Positions 46,972 through 56,576 are shown, counted from the first letter of the stretch. The stretch: 64,000 nucleotides of DNA from Polynucleobacter sp. TUM22923 (GCF_030295705.1 NZ_AP027274.1:744001-808000); one strand, 5' to 3'. Program-made: numbers and translations. The notes: generated by a model not told the origin, from the letters alone.

Positions 46972-47109
46972 TTAACTGCACCAGGCCCAAACATGATTAG
47001 CAATGGCGATCATGACATTGGGCGCAAAGTAGGCGCTAAAAATAATCATCAACACTAAAGTAGCGATGCACAATATTAGCCATTGCGATGGAGCATTCTT
47101 TTTTTTCAT
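46972..47109 (-). CDS. 45-residue single-pass membrane protein next to an MFS gene
   Basis: A short gene: ATG at 47109, TAA ending at 46972. It begins MKKKNAPSQW and has one transmembrane helix (LILCIATLVLMIIFSAYF, about residues 11-28), then an amphipathic tail ending NHVWAWCS. It starts 7 bases after the MFS transporter stop on the same strand. It fits the class of tiny proteins annotated as MFS transporter small subunits (inference from size and position). The reading frame, Lys-rich start and helix support it as real. Confidence 0.6.
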   Translation of the reverse strand: MKKKNAPSQWLILCIATLVLMIIFSAYFAPNVMIAIANHVWAWCS

Positions 47110-47116
47110 CGATTGC

Positions 47117-48349
47117 CTATGCTGGTATCAGTCGATGAATGGATTGTTCTTTTACCGGTAGATTGGCTAAAAAAGCAATAAATCCTAGGGCAATCGCAAT
47201 ATTCCAAACGACTGTATATGAGCCCGTTTGATCAAATAAATATCCTCCAAAATAGGCGCCACAAAAGCTGCCTAATTGATGCGATAAAAAGACAAGACCA
47301 GATAGCATTGAAAGGTGTTTCACGCCAAAGATCTGCGCCACAATGGCATTGGTCAAAGGGATGGTAGAAAGCCACAGGAAGCCCATGGTAGCGGCAAAGA
47401 CGTAGGTAGTAACTGGGCTTAAGGGTAGCCAAACAAAGGCCATAATGGCAAAAGAACGGGTGATGTAGATGCCCGATAACAAGTACCGTTTTGGAAAACG
47501 CTGGCCTAGCACTCCAGCGCTGTAGGTGCCAAAGATATTAAATAGGCCGATGAGTGCTAAGGCAGTAGTAGCGACTATGGGCGCTCCTACTTCTGGATAG
47601 ATCTTAGATAAGTCCTTCAGATAGGGCGCAAGATGTACGGCAATAAAAACGACCTGAAAACCACAAACAAAATAACCTAGAGTGAGATAGCCAAAACTAG
47701 GATTACGCATCGCTTCGGCTAAAGCCTCTCGAATGGTTTGATCGCCCCGTTGATGTTGATGCTGCATTTGCGGTTCACGCAACATCCACGCAATCGGAAT
47801 CATTAAACTAGCCATCATCGCTAATGCAAGTAATGCATCGCTTGCACCAAATTGACTGAGCAAACCTTGCTCAACGGGGATCATTAAAAATTGCCCAAAT
47901 GATCCTGCAGCTGCAGCAATGCCCATCGCCCACACCCGTTTTTCTGGAGCAACATTGCGGCCGAGTATTCCGTAGATAACGCTATAGGTTGTTGCAGTTT
48001 GAGCCAGTCCAATCAGCAAACCACCTGCGATATAAAAATTTAAAGTATCTGTAGAAATGGCCATACCCACTAAACCCAATGCATACAGTACGCCACCAGC
48101 AATCATGATTTTTAGTGCGCCATAACGATCGGCGATTGCACCGGTAATGGGTTGGACAATGCCCCATACTAAGTTTTGTAATGCAATGGTTAGAGCAAAG
48201 GTTTCTCTGCCCCAACCATTAGCCGAGGTGATGGGTAAATTGAAGAGTCCAAATCCATGGCGTATGCCCATGGATAGCGTCACCATGAGTCCAGCGAAAA
48301 TGAGTAATTGCTTGAGTGACAGTTTTTGGCCTGGCACTAAATGACGCAT
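47117..48349 (-). CDS. Major facilitator superfamily transporter
   Basis: A 410-residue transporter with about 12 predicted transmembrane helices. The N-terminal half has NLVWGIVQPITGAIADRYGA, the usual loop 2-3 motif (G-x3-D-R-x-G). It belongs to the broad oxalate/formate antiporter-like MFS group, but the substrate is not certain. ATG 48349 follows the CoA-transferase stop by four bases; the frame could also start at TTG 48361. A CoA transferase upstream and a 45-residue membrane protein downstream form an operon that suggests uptake of an organic acid then activated to its CoA ester (inference). Confidence 0.82.
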   Translation of the reverse strand: MRHLVPGQKLSLKQLLIFAGLMVTLSMGIRHGFGLFNLPITSANGWGRETFALTIALQNLVWGIVQPITGAIADRYGALKIMIAGGVLYALGLVGMAISTDTLNFYIAGGLLIGLAQTATTYSVIYGILGRNVAPEKRVWAMGIAAAAGSFGQFLMIPVEQGLLSQFGASDALLALAMMASLMIPIAWMLREPQMQHQHQRGDQTIREALAEAMRNPSFGYLTLGYFVCGFQVVFIAVHLAPYLKDLSKIYPEVGAPIVATTALALIGLFNIFGTYSAGVLGQRFPKRYLLSGIYITRSFAIMAFVWLPLSPVTTYVFAATMGFLWLSTIPLTNAIVAQIFGVKHLSMLSGLVFLSHQLGSFCGAYFGGYLFDQTGSYTVVWNIAIALGFIAFLANLPVKEQSIHRLIPA

Positions 48350-48353
48350 GGCT

Positions 48354-49574
48354 TTAAACAATGCCCTTGGCGTGCAGTGCTGCTATGCCAGCCTCGTCTA
48401 GCTGTAGGCGCTCACGCAGAATCTCGTCTGTATGTTGACCTAAAGTGGGGGGTGCTAAGCGAACTTCTACAGGGGTCTCAGACAGCCGCATTGGGCTAGC
48501 CACCAGTTTCATGGTGCCGGCAGTGGGGTGGGGCACATCAATTTGTACGCCCCGCGCCAAGACTTGTTCGTTTTCAAACACCTCTTTAAAGTTGTTGATG
48601 GGGCCACAGGGGACGCTGACAGCCTCCAACAGCACAATCCACTCGGCCTTTGTCTTCTTGCGGGTCATCATTTCTAAAAGCGGAACAAGTGCCTTACGGT
48701 GCTCTACACGCAGAGGATTGGTACTGTAATTCGGGTGATTCGCTAAGTGGGCTTCGCCACCAGCAGTGACAAAGTGCTTAAATTGACCGTCATTGCCAAC
48801 GCCAACGATCATCCAGCCGTCAGCCGTAGGGAAGGTTTGGTAAGGAACAATAATGGGCGAAGCATTGCCCCAGCGCTGCGGAACCTGATCAGAGCATAAA
48901 TAAGCGCTAGAAACGTTGGCCATGACTGCAATTTGCGTATCGAGCAAAGCCATATCAATGTACTGCCCATCACCCGTGCGGTCTTTGTGAATAACGGCGG
49001 CCAAAATTGCTGTGCTGGCGTACATTCCGGTAAAAATATCCGCAATGGCTACGCCAGCCTTTTGTGGTGAGGCGCCCGGAACATCGTCCGCTTCCCCTGT
49101 TACGCTCATAAAGCCCCCCATTCCCTGGACAATAAAGTCATAACCAGGGCGCTGGGCATAGGGGCCGTTTTGACCAAAACCAGTGATAGAACAGTAAATT
49201 AGATCTTTTTTGACCTTTTTGAGGCTCTCGTAGTCGAGTCCATATTTTGCTAAATCACCTACTTTGTAGTTCTCAATGACTACATCAGAGTCTTTGGCCA
49301 ACTGGCGGATGATTTCTTGACCATCTGGTTTACTAATATCGACTGTGATGGAGCGTTTATTGCGGTTAATGCAAATAAAATAGGCAGATTCTTCGGTATC
49401 TGCTCCGTTGGCGTCTTTTGCAAAGGGAGGGCCCCAATGGCGCGTATCGTCACCAGCACCTGGCCGCTCGACTTTAATGACATCTGCACCCAAATCCGCA
49501 AGATTTTGAGCGCACCAAGGACCTGCAAGCACCCGGCTGAGGTCTAAAACGCGAATATGACTTAAGGCTCCCAT
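48354..49574 (-). CDS. Class III CoA transferase (CaiB/BaiF family)
   Basis: A 406-residue CoA transferase of the formyl-CoA transferase fold, forming interlocked dimers. N-terminal signature LDLSRVLAGPWCAQNLADLG, then VIKVERPGAGDDTRHWGPP. The likely catalytic Asp is in KAGVAIADIFTGMYA, and NNFKEVFENEQV follows near the end. Members transfer CoA between carboxylic acids such as oxalate, carnitine or mesaconate; the substrate here is unknown. First gene of a three-gene operon with an MFS transporter and a small membrane protein. Divergent from parE by 88 bp. Confidence 0.87.
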   Translation of the reverse strand: MGALSHIRVLDLSRVLAGPWCAQNLADLGADVIKVERPGAGDDTRHWGPPFAKDANGADTEESAYFICINRNKRSITVDISKPDGQEIIRQLAKDSDVVIENYKVGDLAKYGLDYESLKKVKKDLIYCSITGFGQNGPYAQRPGYDFIVQGMGGFMSVTGEADDVPGASPQKAGVAIADIFTGMYASTAILAAVIHKDRTGDGQYIDMALLDTQIAVMANVSSAYLCSDQVPQRWGNASPIIVPYQTFPTADGWMIVGVGNDGQFKHFVTAGGEAHLANHPNYSTNPLRVEHRKALVPLLEMMTRKKTKAEWIVLLEAVSVPCGPINNFKEVFENEQVLARGVQIDVPHPTAGTMKLVASPMRLSETPVEVRLAPPTLGQHTDEILRERLQLDEAGIAALHAKGIV

Positions 49575-49648
49575 TCTTCAATTTTGGCATGAATAGAGGG
49601 GTATTACCCGAAAAAATACGAAAATTTAGGTTTCAGTTCAGACATGAC

Positions 49649-49654
49649 TACAAT
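49649..49654 (+). promoter_or_regulatory. Candidate -10 for parE, very close to the start codon
   Basis: TACAAT lies 8 bases before ATG 49663, so transcription would start at or within two bases of the start codon. No Shine-Dalgarno is seen before the ATG (TTGCGCGC). The -35 region (TTAGGT at 49626) is poor. This suggests a leaderless mRNA, but the promoter is unproven. Confidence 0.35.
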
Positions 49655-49662
49655 TTGCGCGC

Positions 49663-51651
49663 ATGGCTACCCGTAAAACATCCGAATACAGCGAATCATC
49701 TATTCAAGTTCTAAAAGGACTCGAACCCGTCCGTCAGCGGCCGGGAATGTACACCCGCACTGACAATCCCTTACACATCATCCAAGAGGTGCTCGATAAC
49801 GCATCAGATGAGGCTTTAGGGGGTTTTGGTAAGCAAATTATTGTGACTTTGCACACTGATAGCAGTGTCAGTATTGAGGATGACGGGCGCGGTATTCCGG
49901 TAGGCATGCATCCTACGGAAAAGTTACCCGTTGTAGAAATCGTCTTTACGCAACTGCATGCTGGTGGAAAGTTCGAAAAAGGCAGCGGTGGCGCATACGC
50001 CTTTTCCGGTGGTTTGCATGGCGTTGGTGTTTCGGTCACGAATGCCTTATCTAAACGCCTGGAAGTCACTGTTTGGCGCGAGGGCAAATTATCTACCTTG
50101 ACCTTTGCTGATGGCCGGGTCATCGAAAAGCTAAAGACAGTTACCGCCGCGAAAGAAGATAAGTCGCATGGCACGCGCGTTCGTGCTTGGCCTGATGGAA
50201 AATATTTCGATAGCCCCGGAATTCCGATGCCCGAGTTGATTCGTTTATTACGCTCTAAGGCAGTTTTATTGCCGGGCGTTAAAGTGACCTTAATTCAGGA
50301 GAAGTCTGGTGAGAGTCAGACTTGGCAGTATGCCCAAGGCTTGCGCGGCTATCTAAATGAGGCGATGGCTCAAGCGGGCCATGGCGCAGAAGTTATTCCA
50401 CCGTTTGAGGCTGAGCAATACGCAACGGGCAATAGTGAGGATGATTCTTTTGCAGAGGGTGAGGGCGCGGCATGGGTCGTTACCTGGACTGAAGATGGCC
50501 CCCCAGTACGCGAAAGCTATGTGAACTTAATTCCTACTCCGGCAGGCGGAACCCATGAAAGTGGTCTGCGGGAAGGTTTATTTAATGCAGTTAAAGGCTT
50601 TATTGAAATGCACGCGCTGCAACCTAAGGGTGTGAAGTTAATGCCCGAAGATGTCTTTGCGCGCGCCTCCTTCATTTTGTCGGCCAAAGTATTGGACCCA
50701 CAGTTTCAGGGGCAAATTAAAGAGCGCCTCAATTCAAGAGATGCTGTACGCCTCGTTTCGGGCTACGCTAAATCTGCCCTGGAGCTTTGGCTCAATGAGC
50801 ATGTCGACTACGGACGAAAACTAGCTGAGCTCGTGATTAAGCAGGCACAAGCGAGAACACGTGCCGGTCAAAAAGTAGAAAAGAAAAAATCTTCGGGCGT
50901 GGCCGTTTTGCCTGGAAAGCTTACCGATTGCGAGAGTGAAGATATTAGTCTTAATGAGATCTTTCTAGTTGAGGGAGACTCCGCCGGTGGATCTGCCAAG
51001 ATGGGACGCAATAAAGAGTATCAAGCGATCTTGCCTCTGCGGGGTAAGGTTCTCAATACGTGGGAAGCAGAGCGCGATCGCCTTTTTGCGAATAATGAAG
51101 TTCACGATATCGCTGTGGCCATTGGAGTTGATCCTCACGGCGCTAATGACAGCCCAGATTTAACCAATTTACGTTACGGAAAAGTATGCATCTTGTCTGA
51201 TGCTGACGTGGATGGTGCGCATATTCAAGTTTTATTATTAACCTTGTTTTATAAGCATTTCCCGAAACTGATCGAGTTGGGTCATATTCATATTTCTAGG
51301 CCACCCTTGTTCAGGGTTGATGCTCCAGCACGGGGCAAGAAGCCTGCGCAAAAAATCTATGCTCTAGACATCAACGAACTGCAGGCTATCGAAGATAAAT
51401 TACGTAAAGATGGTGTCAAAGAATCCGCTTGGCAGATCTCGCGCTTTAAAGGTTTGGGCGAGATGAGTGCCGAGCAGCTATGGGATACCACTTTAAACCC
51501 AGATACTCGCCGTTTGTTACCGGTGACCTTAGGTACCTGGACTGAAGATGAAACAATCAAAACAATGGATATGTTGATGGGTAAATCCGAATCGGGTGCT
51601 CGTCGCGATTGGTTAGAAGAACGTGGCAATGAAGTAGAGGCAGATATTTAA
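49663..51651 (+). CDS. parE: DNA topoisomerase IV subunit B
   Basis: ATPase subunit of topoisomerase IV, which unlinks daughter chromosomes. The GHKL motifs are [27 protein letters not shown] and [15 protein letters not shown]. The Toprim region has [33 protein letters not shown] and [16 protein letters not shown]. Tail PxxRRLLPV motifs follow. The 662 residues match ParE rather than GyrB, which is longer. Cotranscribed with parC; the stop overlaps the parC start by one base (TAATG). Confidence 0.96.
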   Translation: MATRKTSEYSESSIQVLKGLEPVRQRPGMYTRTDNPLHIIQEVLDNASDEALGGFGKQIIVTLHTDSSVSIEDDGRGIPVGMHPTEKLPVVEIVFTQLHAGGKFEKGSGGAYAFSGGLHGVGVSVTNALSKRLEVTVWREGKLSTLTFADGRVIEKLKTVTAAKEDKSHGTRVRAWPDGKYFDSPGIPMPELIRLLRSKAVLLPGVKVTLIQEKSGESQTWQYAQGLRGYLNEAMAQAGHGAEVIPPFEAEQYATGNSEDDSFAEGEGAAWVVTWTEDGPPVRESYVNLIPTPAGGTHESGLREGLFNAVKGFIEMHALQPKGVKLMPEDVFARASFILSAKVLDPQFQGQIKERLNSRDAVRLVSGYAKSALELWLNEHVDYGRKLAELVIKQAQARTRAGQKVEKKKSSGVAVLPGKLTDCESEDISLNEIFLVEGDSAGGSAKMGRNKEYQAILPLRGKVLNTWEAERDRLFANNEVHDIAVAIGVDPHGANDSPDLTNLRYGKVCILSDADVDGAHIQVLLLTLFYKHFPKLIELGHIHISRPPLFRVDAPARGKKPAQKIYALDINELQAIEDKLRKDGVKESAWQISRFKGLGEMSAEQLWDTTLNPDTRRLLPVTLGTWTEDETIKTMDMLMGKSESGARRDWLEERGNEVEADI

Positions 51652-54131
51652 TGACTATTAAAAAACCTTCCGGGGATACCACTGCAATTGAGCAGGCGGA
51701 TTTATTTTCAAATATTGCAGATGGTTCTGAATCTGCCGAACTAGAGGTTGTGCAATTGGATGTTGGCAAAGCACCCTCATTAGACGGACCGAAAGGTCCT
51801 AAGGGTCCTAAGGATCCTCATGATCCAAAAGTAGTAGAACTGAACGAAGATGATAAAGATAGCTTAACTTTAGCGGTTTATGCAGAGCGAGCTTACTTAG
51901 ATTACGCTATTAGCGTAGTAAAGGGGCGCGCACTACCTGATGTATCTGATGGTCAAAAACCGGTTCAGCGCCGCATCTTATTTTCGATGAGTGAGATGGG
52001 TTTACGTGCAGATGCCAAACCCGTGAAGAGTGCCCGTGTGGTGGGCGATGTACTTGGTAAGTTTCACCCTCACGGTGATCAGTCTGCTTACGATGCTTTA
52101 GTGCGTTTAGCCCAGAGCTTTTCGCTACGCTACCCCTTAATTGATGGCCAGGGAAACTTTGGTTCTCGCGATGGGGATGGCGCTGCGGCCATGCGTTATA
52201 CCGAGGCCCGCTTAACAAAGATTGCTGGATTATTACTCAGTGAAATTGATGAAGGCACTGTTGATTTTGCTCCTAACTACGATGGTTCCTTTCAGGAGCC
52301 GAAGTTACTACCTGCTCGATTACCATTTGTACTATTAAATGGCGCCTCAGGAATTGCGGTTGGTATGGCGACAGAGATTCCTTCGCATAATCTACGAGAG
52401 GTAGCTGCCGCTGCCATTGCATTGATGAAGTCTCCGAAGATGACTACGCGCGAGCTCTTAGAGATTATTCCCGGCCCAGATTATCCTGGCGGCGGTCAAA
52501 TTATCTCCTCAACGGCTGAGATTGCGCAGATCTATGAAGTGGGTCGGGGTAGTTTAAAAGTACGTGCTCGCTGGTCAGTAGAAGAATTAGCCCGCGGACA
52601 ATGGCAAATTGTAGTTAATGAGTTGCCTCCTTCAAGCTCTTCTCAGAAGGTCTTGCAAGAGATTGAAGAGATTACCAATCCTAAAGTAAAAATTGGCAAA
52701 AAGACGCTCACCCCAGAACAAAGCAATCTTAAATCTACCATTCTTAATGTACTAGATGGTGTTCGTGATGAATCAAGTAAGGATGCTGCTGTACGCCTGG
52801 TATTCGAGCCAAAAAGTAAAAATATTGATGTCAACGAGTTTGTAAATTTACTGCTGGCGCATACATCCCTTGAGTCCAATGCGCCAATGAATTTAGTCAT
52901 GATTGGTACTGATGGTCGGCCGCGTCAAAAAGGCTTGAGAGAAATTATTTCAGAATGGATTTCATTTAGAGTTGCCACAGTGACTCGCCGAACGCAATAT
53001 CGCTTAGGTAAAGTCAAAGATCGTATGCATATTTTAGAGGGGCGTTTAACCGTTCTTTTAAATATCGATCAGGTTATCAAAATTATTCGTAATAGTGATG
53101 AGCCTAAAGCAGACTTAATCAAAGAATTTAAATTGAGTGATCGTCAAGCTGAAGATATCTTAGACATTCGATTGCGTCAGTTGGCAAGACTTGAGGGTAT
53201 CAAGATCGAGCAAGAGCTTAAGTCACTTGCAGTTGAACGTGATGACTTGGATGGTTTATTGCAAAGTGATTCTGTATTAAGCAAGCGCATTATTAAAGAA
53301 ATTGAATCGGATATGAAAGAGTTCGGCGATGATCGTCGTACTTTGATCTTGGAAGATAAGCGTGCTGTTGCTGAGGCAAAAGTGCTTGATGAACCAGTCA
53401 CCATCATTGTTTCCCAAAAAGGGTGGGTACGAGTGCGTCAGGGCCATGAGCACGATGCTACTCAGTTCGCCTTTAAATCAGGCGATGCCCTTTACAGTAC
53501 CTTCGAGTGTCGAACAGTAGATGTCATGCAAGGCTTTGGCAGTGATGGACGTGTCTACACTGTGCCTGTCAGCGATTTGCCGGGTGCGCGCGGTGATGGC
53601 TCGCCATTAACTAGCTTTGTTAATTTGGCGGCTGGGTCACAAATGGTTGCCTACTATGCAGGCCAATCAGATGATTTGGTATTGATTTCCACCAGAGCGG
53701 GTAATGGATTTTTAGCCAATGTTTCTGACATGACAACACGCAACAAGGCTGGTAAGTCTTTTGTAGGCATTGATAGTAAATTCCCTGGTGGCGATGCCCC
53801 TCTGGGCGCCGCTAAAGTTACTGCCGGCATGAAGCAGGTAGCCTGCCTTTCTGAAGGCGCCAAACTGCTAGTTTTTGCACTAGATGAGCTCAAGCGCTTA
53901 CCAACGGGTGGCAAGGGCGTCATTCTGATGGGTCTAGACGATAAAGAGAAATTATCCTCAGCGATTGCAGTAGGTTCTGATGGGGCTACTTACTCTGGTG
54001 CTGGACGGGCTGGAAAGCCAACAGAGTTAAATCTAGACGCTAAAACTCTAAAGTCGTTTGCCGGTAATCGAGCCCGCAAAGGACACTTTGTAGAGCCTCG
54101 CCTCAAGGACGCTAAGCTGAAGGCGAATTAA
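51651..54131 (+). CDS. parC: DNA topoisomerase IV subunit A
   Basis: DNA-cleaving subunit of topoisomerase IV. The catalytic Tyr is Tyr183 in [11 protein letters not shown]. The quinolone-determining stretch is [20 protein letters not shown]: Gln144 stands where E. coli ParC has Ser80, and Asp148 where it has Glu84. At 826 residues it is longer than E. coli ParC (752), because of an N-terminal extension of about 70 residues with [15 protein letters not shown] (46-60). The core begins near residue 73. ATG overlaps the parE TAA. Confidence 0.95.
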   Translation: MTIKKPSGDTTAIEQADLFSNIADGSESAELEVVQLDVGKAPSLDGPKGPKGPKDPHDPKVVELNEDDKDSLTLAVYAERAYLDYAISVVKGRALPDVSDGQKPVQRRILFSMSEMGLRADAKPVKSARVVGDVLGKFHPHGDQSAYDALVRLAQSFSLRYPLIDGQGNFGSRDGDGAAAMRYTEARLTKIAGLLLSEIDEGTVDFAPNYDGSFQEPKLLPARLPFVLLNGASGIAVGMATEIPSHNLREVAAAAIALMKSPKMTTRELLEIIPGPDYPGGGQIISSTAEIAQIYEVGRGSLKVRARWSVEELARGQWQIVVNELPPSSSSQKVLQEIEEITNPKVKIGKKTLTPEQSNLKSTILNVLDGVRDESSKDAAVRLVFEPKSKNIDVNEFVNLLLAHTSLESNAPMNLVMIGTDGRPRQKGLREIISEWISFRVATVTRRTQYRLGKVKDRMHILEGRLTVLLNIDQVIKIIRNSDEPKADLIKEFKLSDRQAEDILDIRLRQLARLEGIKIEQELKSLAVERDDLDGLLQSDSVLSKRIIKEIESDMKEFGDDRRTLILEDKRAVAEAKVLDEPVTIIVSQKGWVRVRQGHEHDATQFAFKSGDALYSTFECRTVDVMQGFGSDGRVYTVPVSDLPGARGDGSPLTSFVNLAAGSQMVAYYAGQSDDLVLISTRAGNGFLANVSDMTTRNKAGKSFVGIDSKFPGGDAPLGAAKVTAGMKQVACLSEGAKLLVFALDELKRLPTGGKGVILMGLDDKEKLSSAIAVGSDGATYSGAGRAGKPTELNLDAKTLKSFAGNRARKGHFVEPRLKDAKLKAN
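51786..51830. repeat. Five 9-bp in-frame repeats in the parC 5' end
   Basis: GGACCGAAA, GGTCCTAAG, GGTCCTAAG, GATCCTCAT, GATCCAAAA, coding [15 protein letters not shown] in the N-terminal extension. Confidence 0.8.
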
Positions 54132-54152
54132 TTAACAGCCTCGCAAGAGAGT

Positions 54153-54186
54153 AAAAGCCTGATTGCAGTACGGATCAGGCTTTTTT
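54153..54186 (+). terminator. Rho-independent terminator after parC
   Basis: AAAAGCCTGAT pairs with ATCAGGCTTTTTT, followed by a T run. It lies 22 bases after the parC stop, between the convergent parC and xdhC genes. Confidence 0.9.
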
Positions 54187-54197
54187 CTTTCAGTAAA

Positions 54198-55163
54198 TTA
54201 TGTGAACTTTTTTGCTGGAGTGGGAATGGCATATTTCACGGCTATTACTTCGGCCAAAATGGAAATGGCAATTTCAGGGGGAGTGAGAGCGCCGATATAC
54301 AGACCAATTGGTCCATAGAGCTTATCCAACTGCGCTTGGGTTACATCAAATTCCAGTAGGCGAGCTTTGCGCTTTACTGTGTTGGTATGGCTACCTAAGG
54401 CACCAACATAAAAAGCGGGAGACCTTAAGGCCTCCATTAAAGCCATGTCATCTAATTTGGGGTCATGCGTTAGCGCCACTACTGCAGTATGCGAGTCCAC
54501 GCCAATCTCCAGCAATACATCATCTGGCATGCCGCGCATAAACTGAATATGTTCACGATCAATACCTTCTGCGTATTCCTCGCGTGGGTCAATGACAATC
54601 ACTTCAAAGTCGGAGGCCAGAGCAAAATCAGCGGTATAGAGAGAAAGTTGTCCGGCGCCAATAATCACCATGCGCCAGCGGGGGCCATAGCTGGTTCTCA
54701 TGATGCTTTCATTACAGATAAAGGTATCGTTGCGGCTTCCATCGGACAAAGTAGACTTGCCGCTACTTAAATCGATCGTCCGACAAGTGATGGCATGATT
54801 TGAAATGGATTGCAGAATTTGCTCTAGCACTGGGAGTTCTGGCTTGGGCTCAACGAGTAACCGTAGCGTTCCTCCGCAGGGCAAGCCAAAGCGGGCCGCC
54901 TCTTGTTGGCTAACACCGTAAATTACCATCTCGGGCAAGTCTCGATTCAGAATTTCTGTTTGTACTCTACGTATCAGATCATCCTCAACGCATCCACCAG
55001 AAACCGAGCCCATGACCTGCCCATCACCACGAATTGCCAGCCATGATCCAATAGGCCTGGGAGCAGAGCCCCACGTTTGGACTACTGTGGCAATGGCGAC
55101 CTGATGGCCTTCTTTAAGCCAATGTACGGCAGCCTTAAGTACGCTTAGATCAGTGCTATTCAT
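54198..55163 (-). CDS. XdhC/CoxF-family molybdenum enzyme maturation protein
   Basis: A 321-residue protein of the XdhC/CoxF family, which binds molybdenum cofactor and helps sulfurate and insert it into xanthine dehydrogenase-type enzymes. The XdhC_CoxI domain has AIATVVQTWGSAPRPIGSWL and VSGGCVEDDLIRRV with the conserved Cys. The C-terminal XdhC_C Rossmann domain shows MVIIGAGQLSLYTADFALAS and AVVALTHDPKLDDMAL. Divergent from the MobA-like gene by 65 bp. No molybdenum hydroxylase gene is in the window, so its client enzyme lies elsewhere. Confidence 0.85.
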   Translation of the reverse strand: MNSTDLSVLKAAVHWLKEGHQVAIATVVQTWGSAPRPIGSWLAIRGDGQVMGSVSGGCVEDDLIRRVQTEILNRDLPEMVIYGVSQQEAARFGLPCGGTLRLLVEPKPELPVLEQILQSISNHAITCRTIDLSSGKSTLSDGSRNDTFICNESIMRTSYGPRWRMVIIGAGQLSLYTADFALASDFEVIVIDPREEYAEGIDREHIQFMRGMPDDVLLEIGVDSHTAVVALTHDPKLDDMALMEALRSPAFYVGALGSHTNTVKRKARLLEFDVTQAQLDKLYGPIGLYIGALTPPEIAISILAEVIAVKYAIPTPAKKFT

Positions 55164-55228
55164 TGATGGTCTTTTTTCTTTAATTTACTTTTACTGAATT
55201 TCTACTGAATCGTTTTATTATCACGCTA

Positions 55229-55879
55229 ATGACTAATCCCGGCATACAAAGTGCGACTCCCACAATACGTGTTGCTGTTTTATTGCTTGCGGCAGGCGAG
55301 GGCAGTCGTTTAGGGGGCTATCCCAAGGCTTTATTGAAGAAAGATGGCCAGACCTTATTAGAGCGTTTGGTGGTCTCGACTCAGTCTATGGCGCCTATAG
55401 AGTTTGTCGTTGTTACGGGATTTTATGCAAAGGCAATCGAGAATGAAATCGATCGGCTTAATAGGGCGCATGACCTGGTTATCAAAACTTACCAGAACCC
55501 GCATCCCGAAAAAGGCCAATCCTCTTCCATTCGTCTGGGTTTAGAGTCCCTTCAAAGTGTATTTGACGTTCTCTTGGTAGCCCTTTCTGACCAGCCAGAA
55601 ATAGGCCATCTGGAGATTAGTGAATTATTGGGGGGATTTACCAATCGACCTCCCGGAACTCAAATTGTTTTGCCTATGGTGGGCAACCAACGGGGTAATC
55701 CAGTGTTATTTTCTAGGGGAGCAGTCGATGAGATCCTAGCGACTACCCAAATGGTATGCCGATCGTATATGGACGCAAATCCAGCGTTAATTTATCGTCT
55801 ACACACAAGTCGTCAAGCTTTCATACAAGACGTTGATACGGCACAAGACATCAGCAAATATCAACTAACAAAAAGCTAG
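55229..55879 (+). CDS. MobA-like molybdenum cofactor nucleotidyltransferase
   Basis: A 216-residue NTP transferase. The P-loop-like VLLLAAGEGSRLGGYPKALL is the nucleotide-binding signature of MobA/MocA, with ENEIDRLN and LVALSDQPEIGHLE later. The GxxxRxGxxK variant and its place beside an XdhC gene suggest MocA, which makes the cytosine form of molybdenum cofactor, but this is inference. An inverted repeat and a tandem array follow the stop. Confidence 0.78.
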   Translation: MTNPGIQSATPTIRVAVLLLAAGEGSRLGGYPKALLKKDGQTLLERLVVSTQSMAPIEFVVVTGFYAKAIENEIDRLNRAHDLVIKTYQNPHPEKGQSSSIRLGLESLQSVFDVLLVALSDQPEIGHLEISELLGGFTNRPPGTQIVLPMVGNQRGNPVLFSRGAVDEILATTQMVCRSYMDANPALIYRLHTSRQAFIQDVDTAQDISKYQLTKS

Positions 55880-55907
55880 AAGTAACTTTGTCACCATAAA
55901 GTTACTT
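55880..55907. terminator. Inverted repeat after the MobA-like gene
   Basis: AAGTAACTTT (55880-55889) and AAAGTTACTT (55898-55907) are a perfect 10-bp inverted repeat with an 8-base loop, directly after the stop. The T run is short, so termination is possible but not certain. Confidence 0.55.
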
Positions 55908-55910
55908 TGG

Positions 55911-55964
55911 CTATCTAGGCTATCTAGGCTATCTAGGCTATCTAGGCTATCTAGGAAACCTAGG
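55911..55964. repeat. 9-bp tandem repeats beside the RidA-family stop
   Basis: CTATCTAGG five times exactly (55911-55955) and then a decayed AAACCTAGG, which contains the RidA stop codon (complement of CTA at 55960-55962). CTAG, usually rare in bacterial DNA, occurs in every unit. Confidence 0.93.
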
Positions 55965-56421
55965 CAAGCTCGGCAATTAACTCGATTTCTACACAAGCAC
56001 CCAGCGGAATTTGGGCAACCCCAAATGCGCTGCGGGCATGTTTGCCAACTTCTCCGAAGACCTCCAGCAGAAGCTCTGAGCAACCATTAATCACTAGGTG
56101 TTGCTCTGTGTATTGCTCAGTAGAATTTACAAGCCCCATCACCTTAACGATGCGTTTTACTTTATCTAAAGAGCCTAGGTGCTGCTGCAGTGTTGCCATC
56201 AAATCAATAGCAATGGTTTTTGCGGCAGCTTTACCGGCTTCAGTATCCATGTCTAAACCCAATTTTCCGGTCCATGCCTTACCGTCTCTTTTAGCGATGT
56301 GACCAGAAAGAAATACCGTATTGCCAGTAGTGACGGCCATCACATAAGCTGCTGCAGGCGGTCCTGGTGGGGGTAAGTCGATACCTAGAGTTTTGAGTCT
56401 ATCGCTAATGAGATTGGTCAT
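55960..56421 (-). CDS. RidA family protein
   Basis: A 153-residue RidA/YjgF-type protein, a family that hydrolyses reactive enamine or imine intermediates. VFLSGHIAKRDGKAWTGKLG, ARSAFGVAQIPLGACVEIEL with the Arg of the active-site region, and the N-terminal LISDRLKTLGIDLPPPG mark the longer subgroup often called endoribonuclease L-PSP-like. The frame stays open back to 56574 through a tandem repeat that would code runs like LLTSYF, but this is low-complexity DNA; ATG 56421 is the real start. Confidence 0.85.
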   Translation of the reverse strand: MTNLISDRLKTLGIDLPPPGPPAAAYVMAVTTGNTVFLSGHIAKRDGKAWTGKLGLDMDTEAGKAAAKTIAIDLMATLQQHLGSLDKVKRIVKVMGLVNSTEQYTEQHLVINGCSELLLEVFGEVGKHARSAFGVAQIPLGACVEIELIAELA

Positions 56422-56448
56422 GAGTTTTGTGTGGTTAGAAATACAATT

Positions 56449-56525
56449 TAAGAAGTAAGAAGTAAGAAGTGAGAAGTAAGAAGTAAGAAGTAAGAAGTAA
56501 GAAGTAAGAAGTAAGAAGTAAGAAG
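56449..56525. repeat. Eleven-unit heptanucleotide repeat upstream of the RidA gene
   Basis: TAAGAAG repeated about 11 times (unit 4 is TGAGAAG), followed by decayed TGAAAAAG and TAAAAAG units to about 56545. It lies 28 to about 125 bases upstream of the RidA start on the minus strand, where its promoter should be. It is nearly pure purine on the + strand apart from T. Confidence 0.95.
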
Positions 56526-56576
56526 TGAAAAAGTAAAAAGTAAAAAAACGGAAAATAAAAAGCTGATAGATCAATA

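Noticed and set aside
55865..56083. A minus-strand reading frame with repeated Leu-Asp-Ser
   Set aside because: It reads the 9-bp array in the wrong frame and overlaps RidA.
56422..56574. A longer N-terminus for the RidA protein, with runs of LLTSYF
   Set aside because: It is the heptamer tandem array read as protein; ATG 56421 gives the normal family start.
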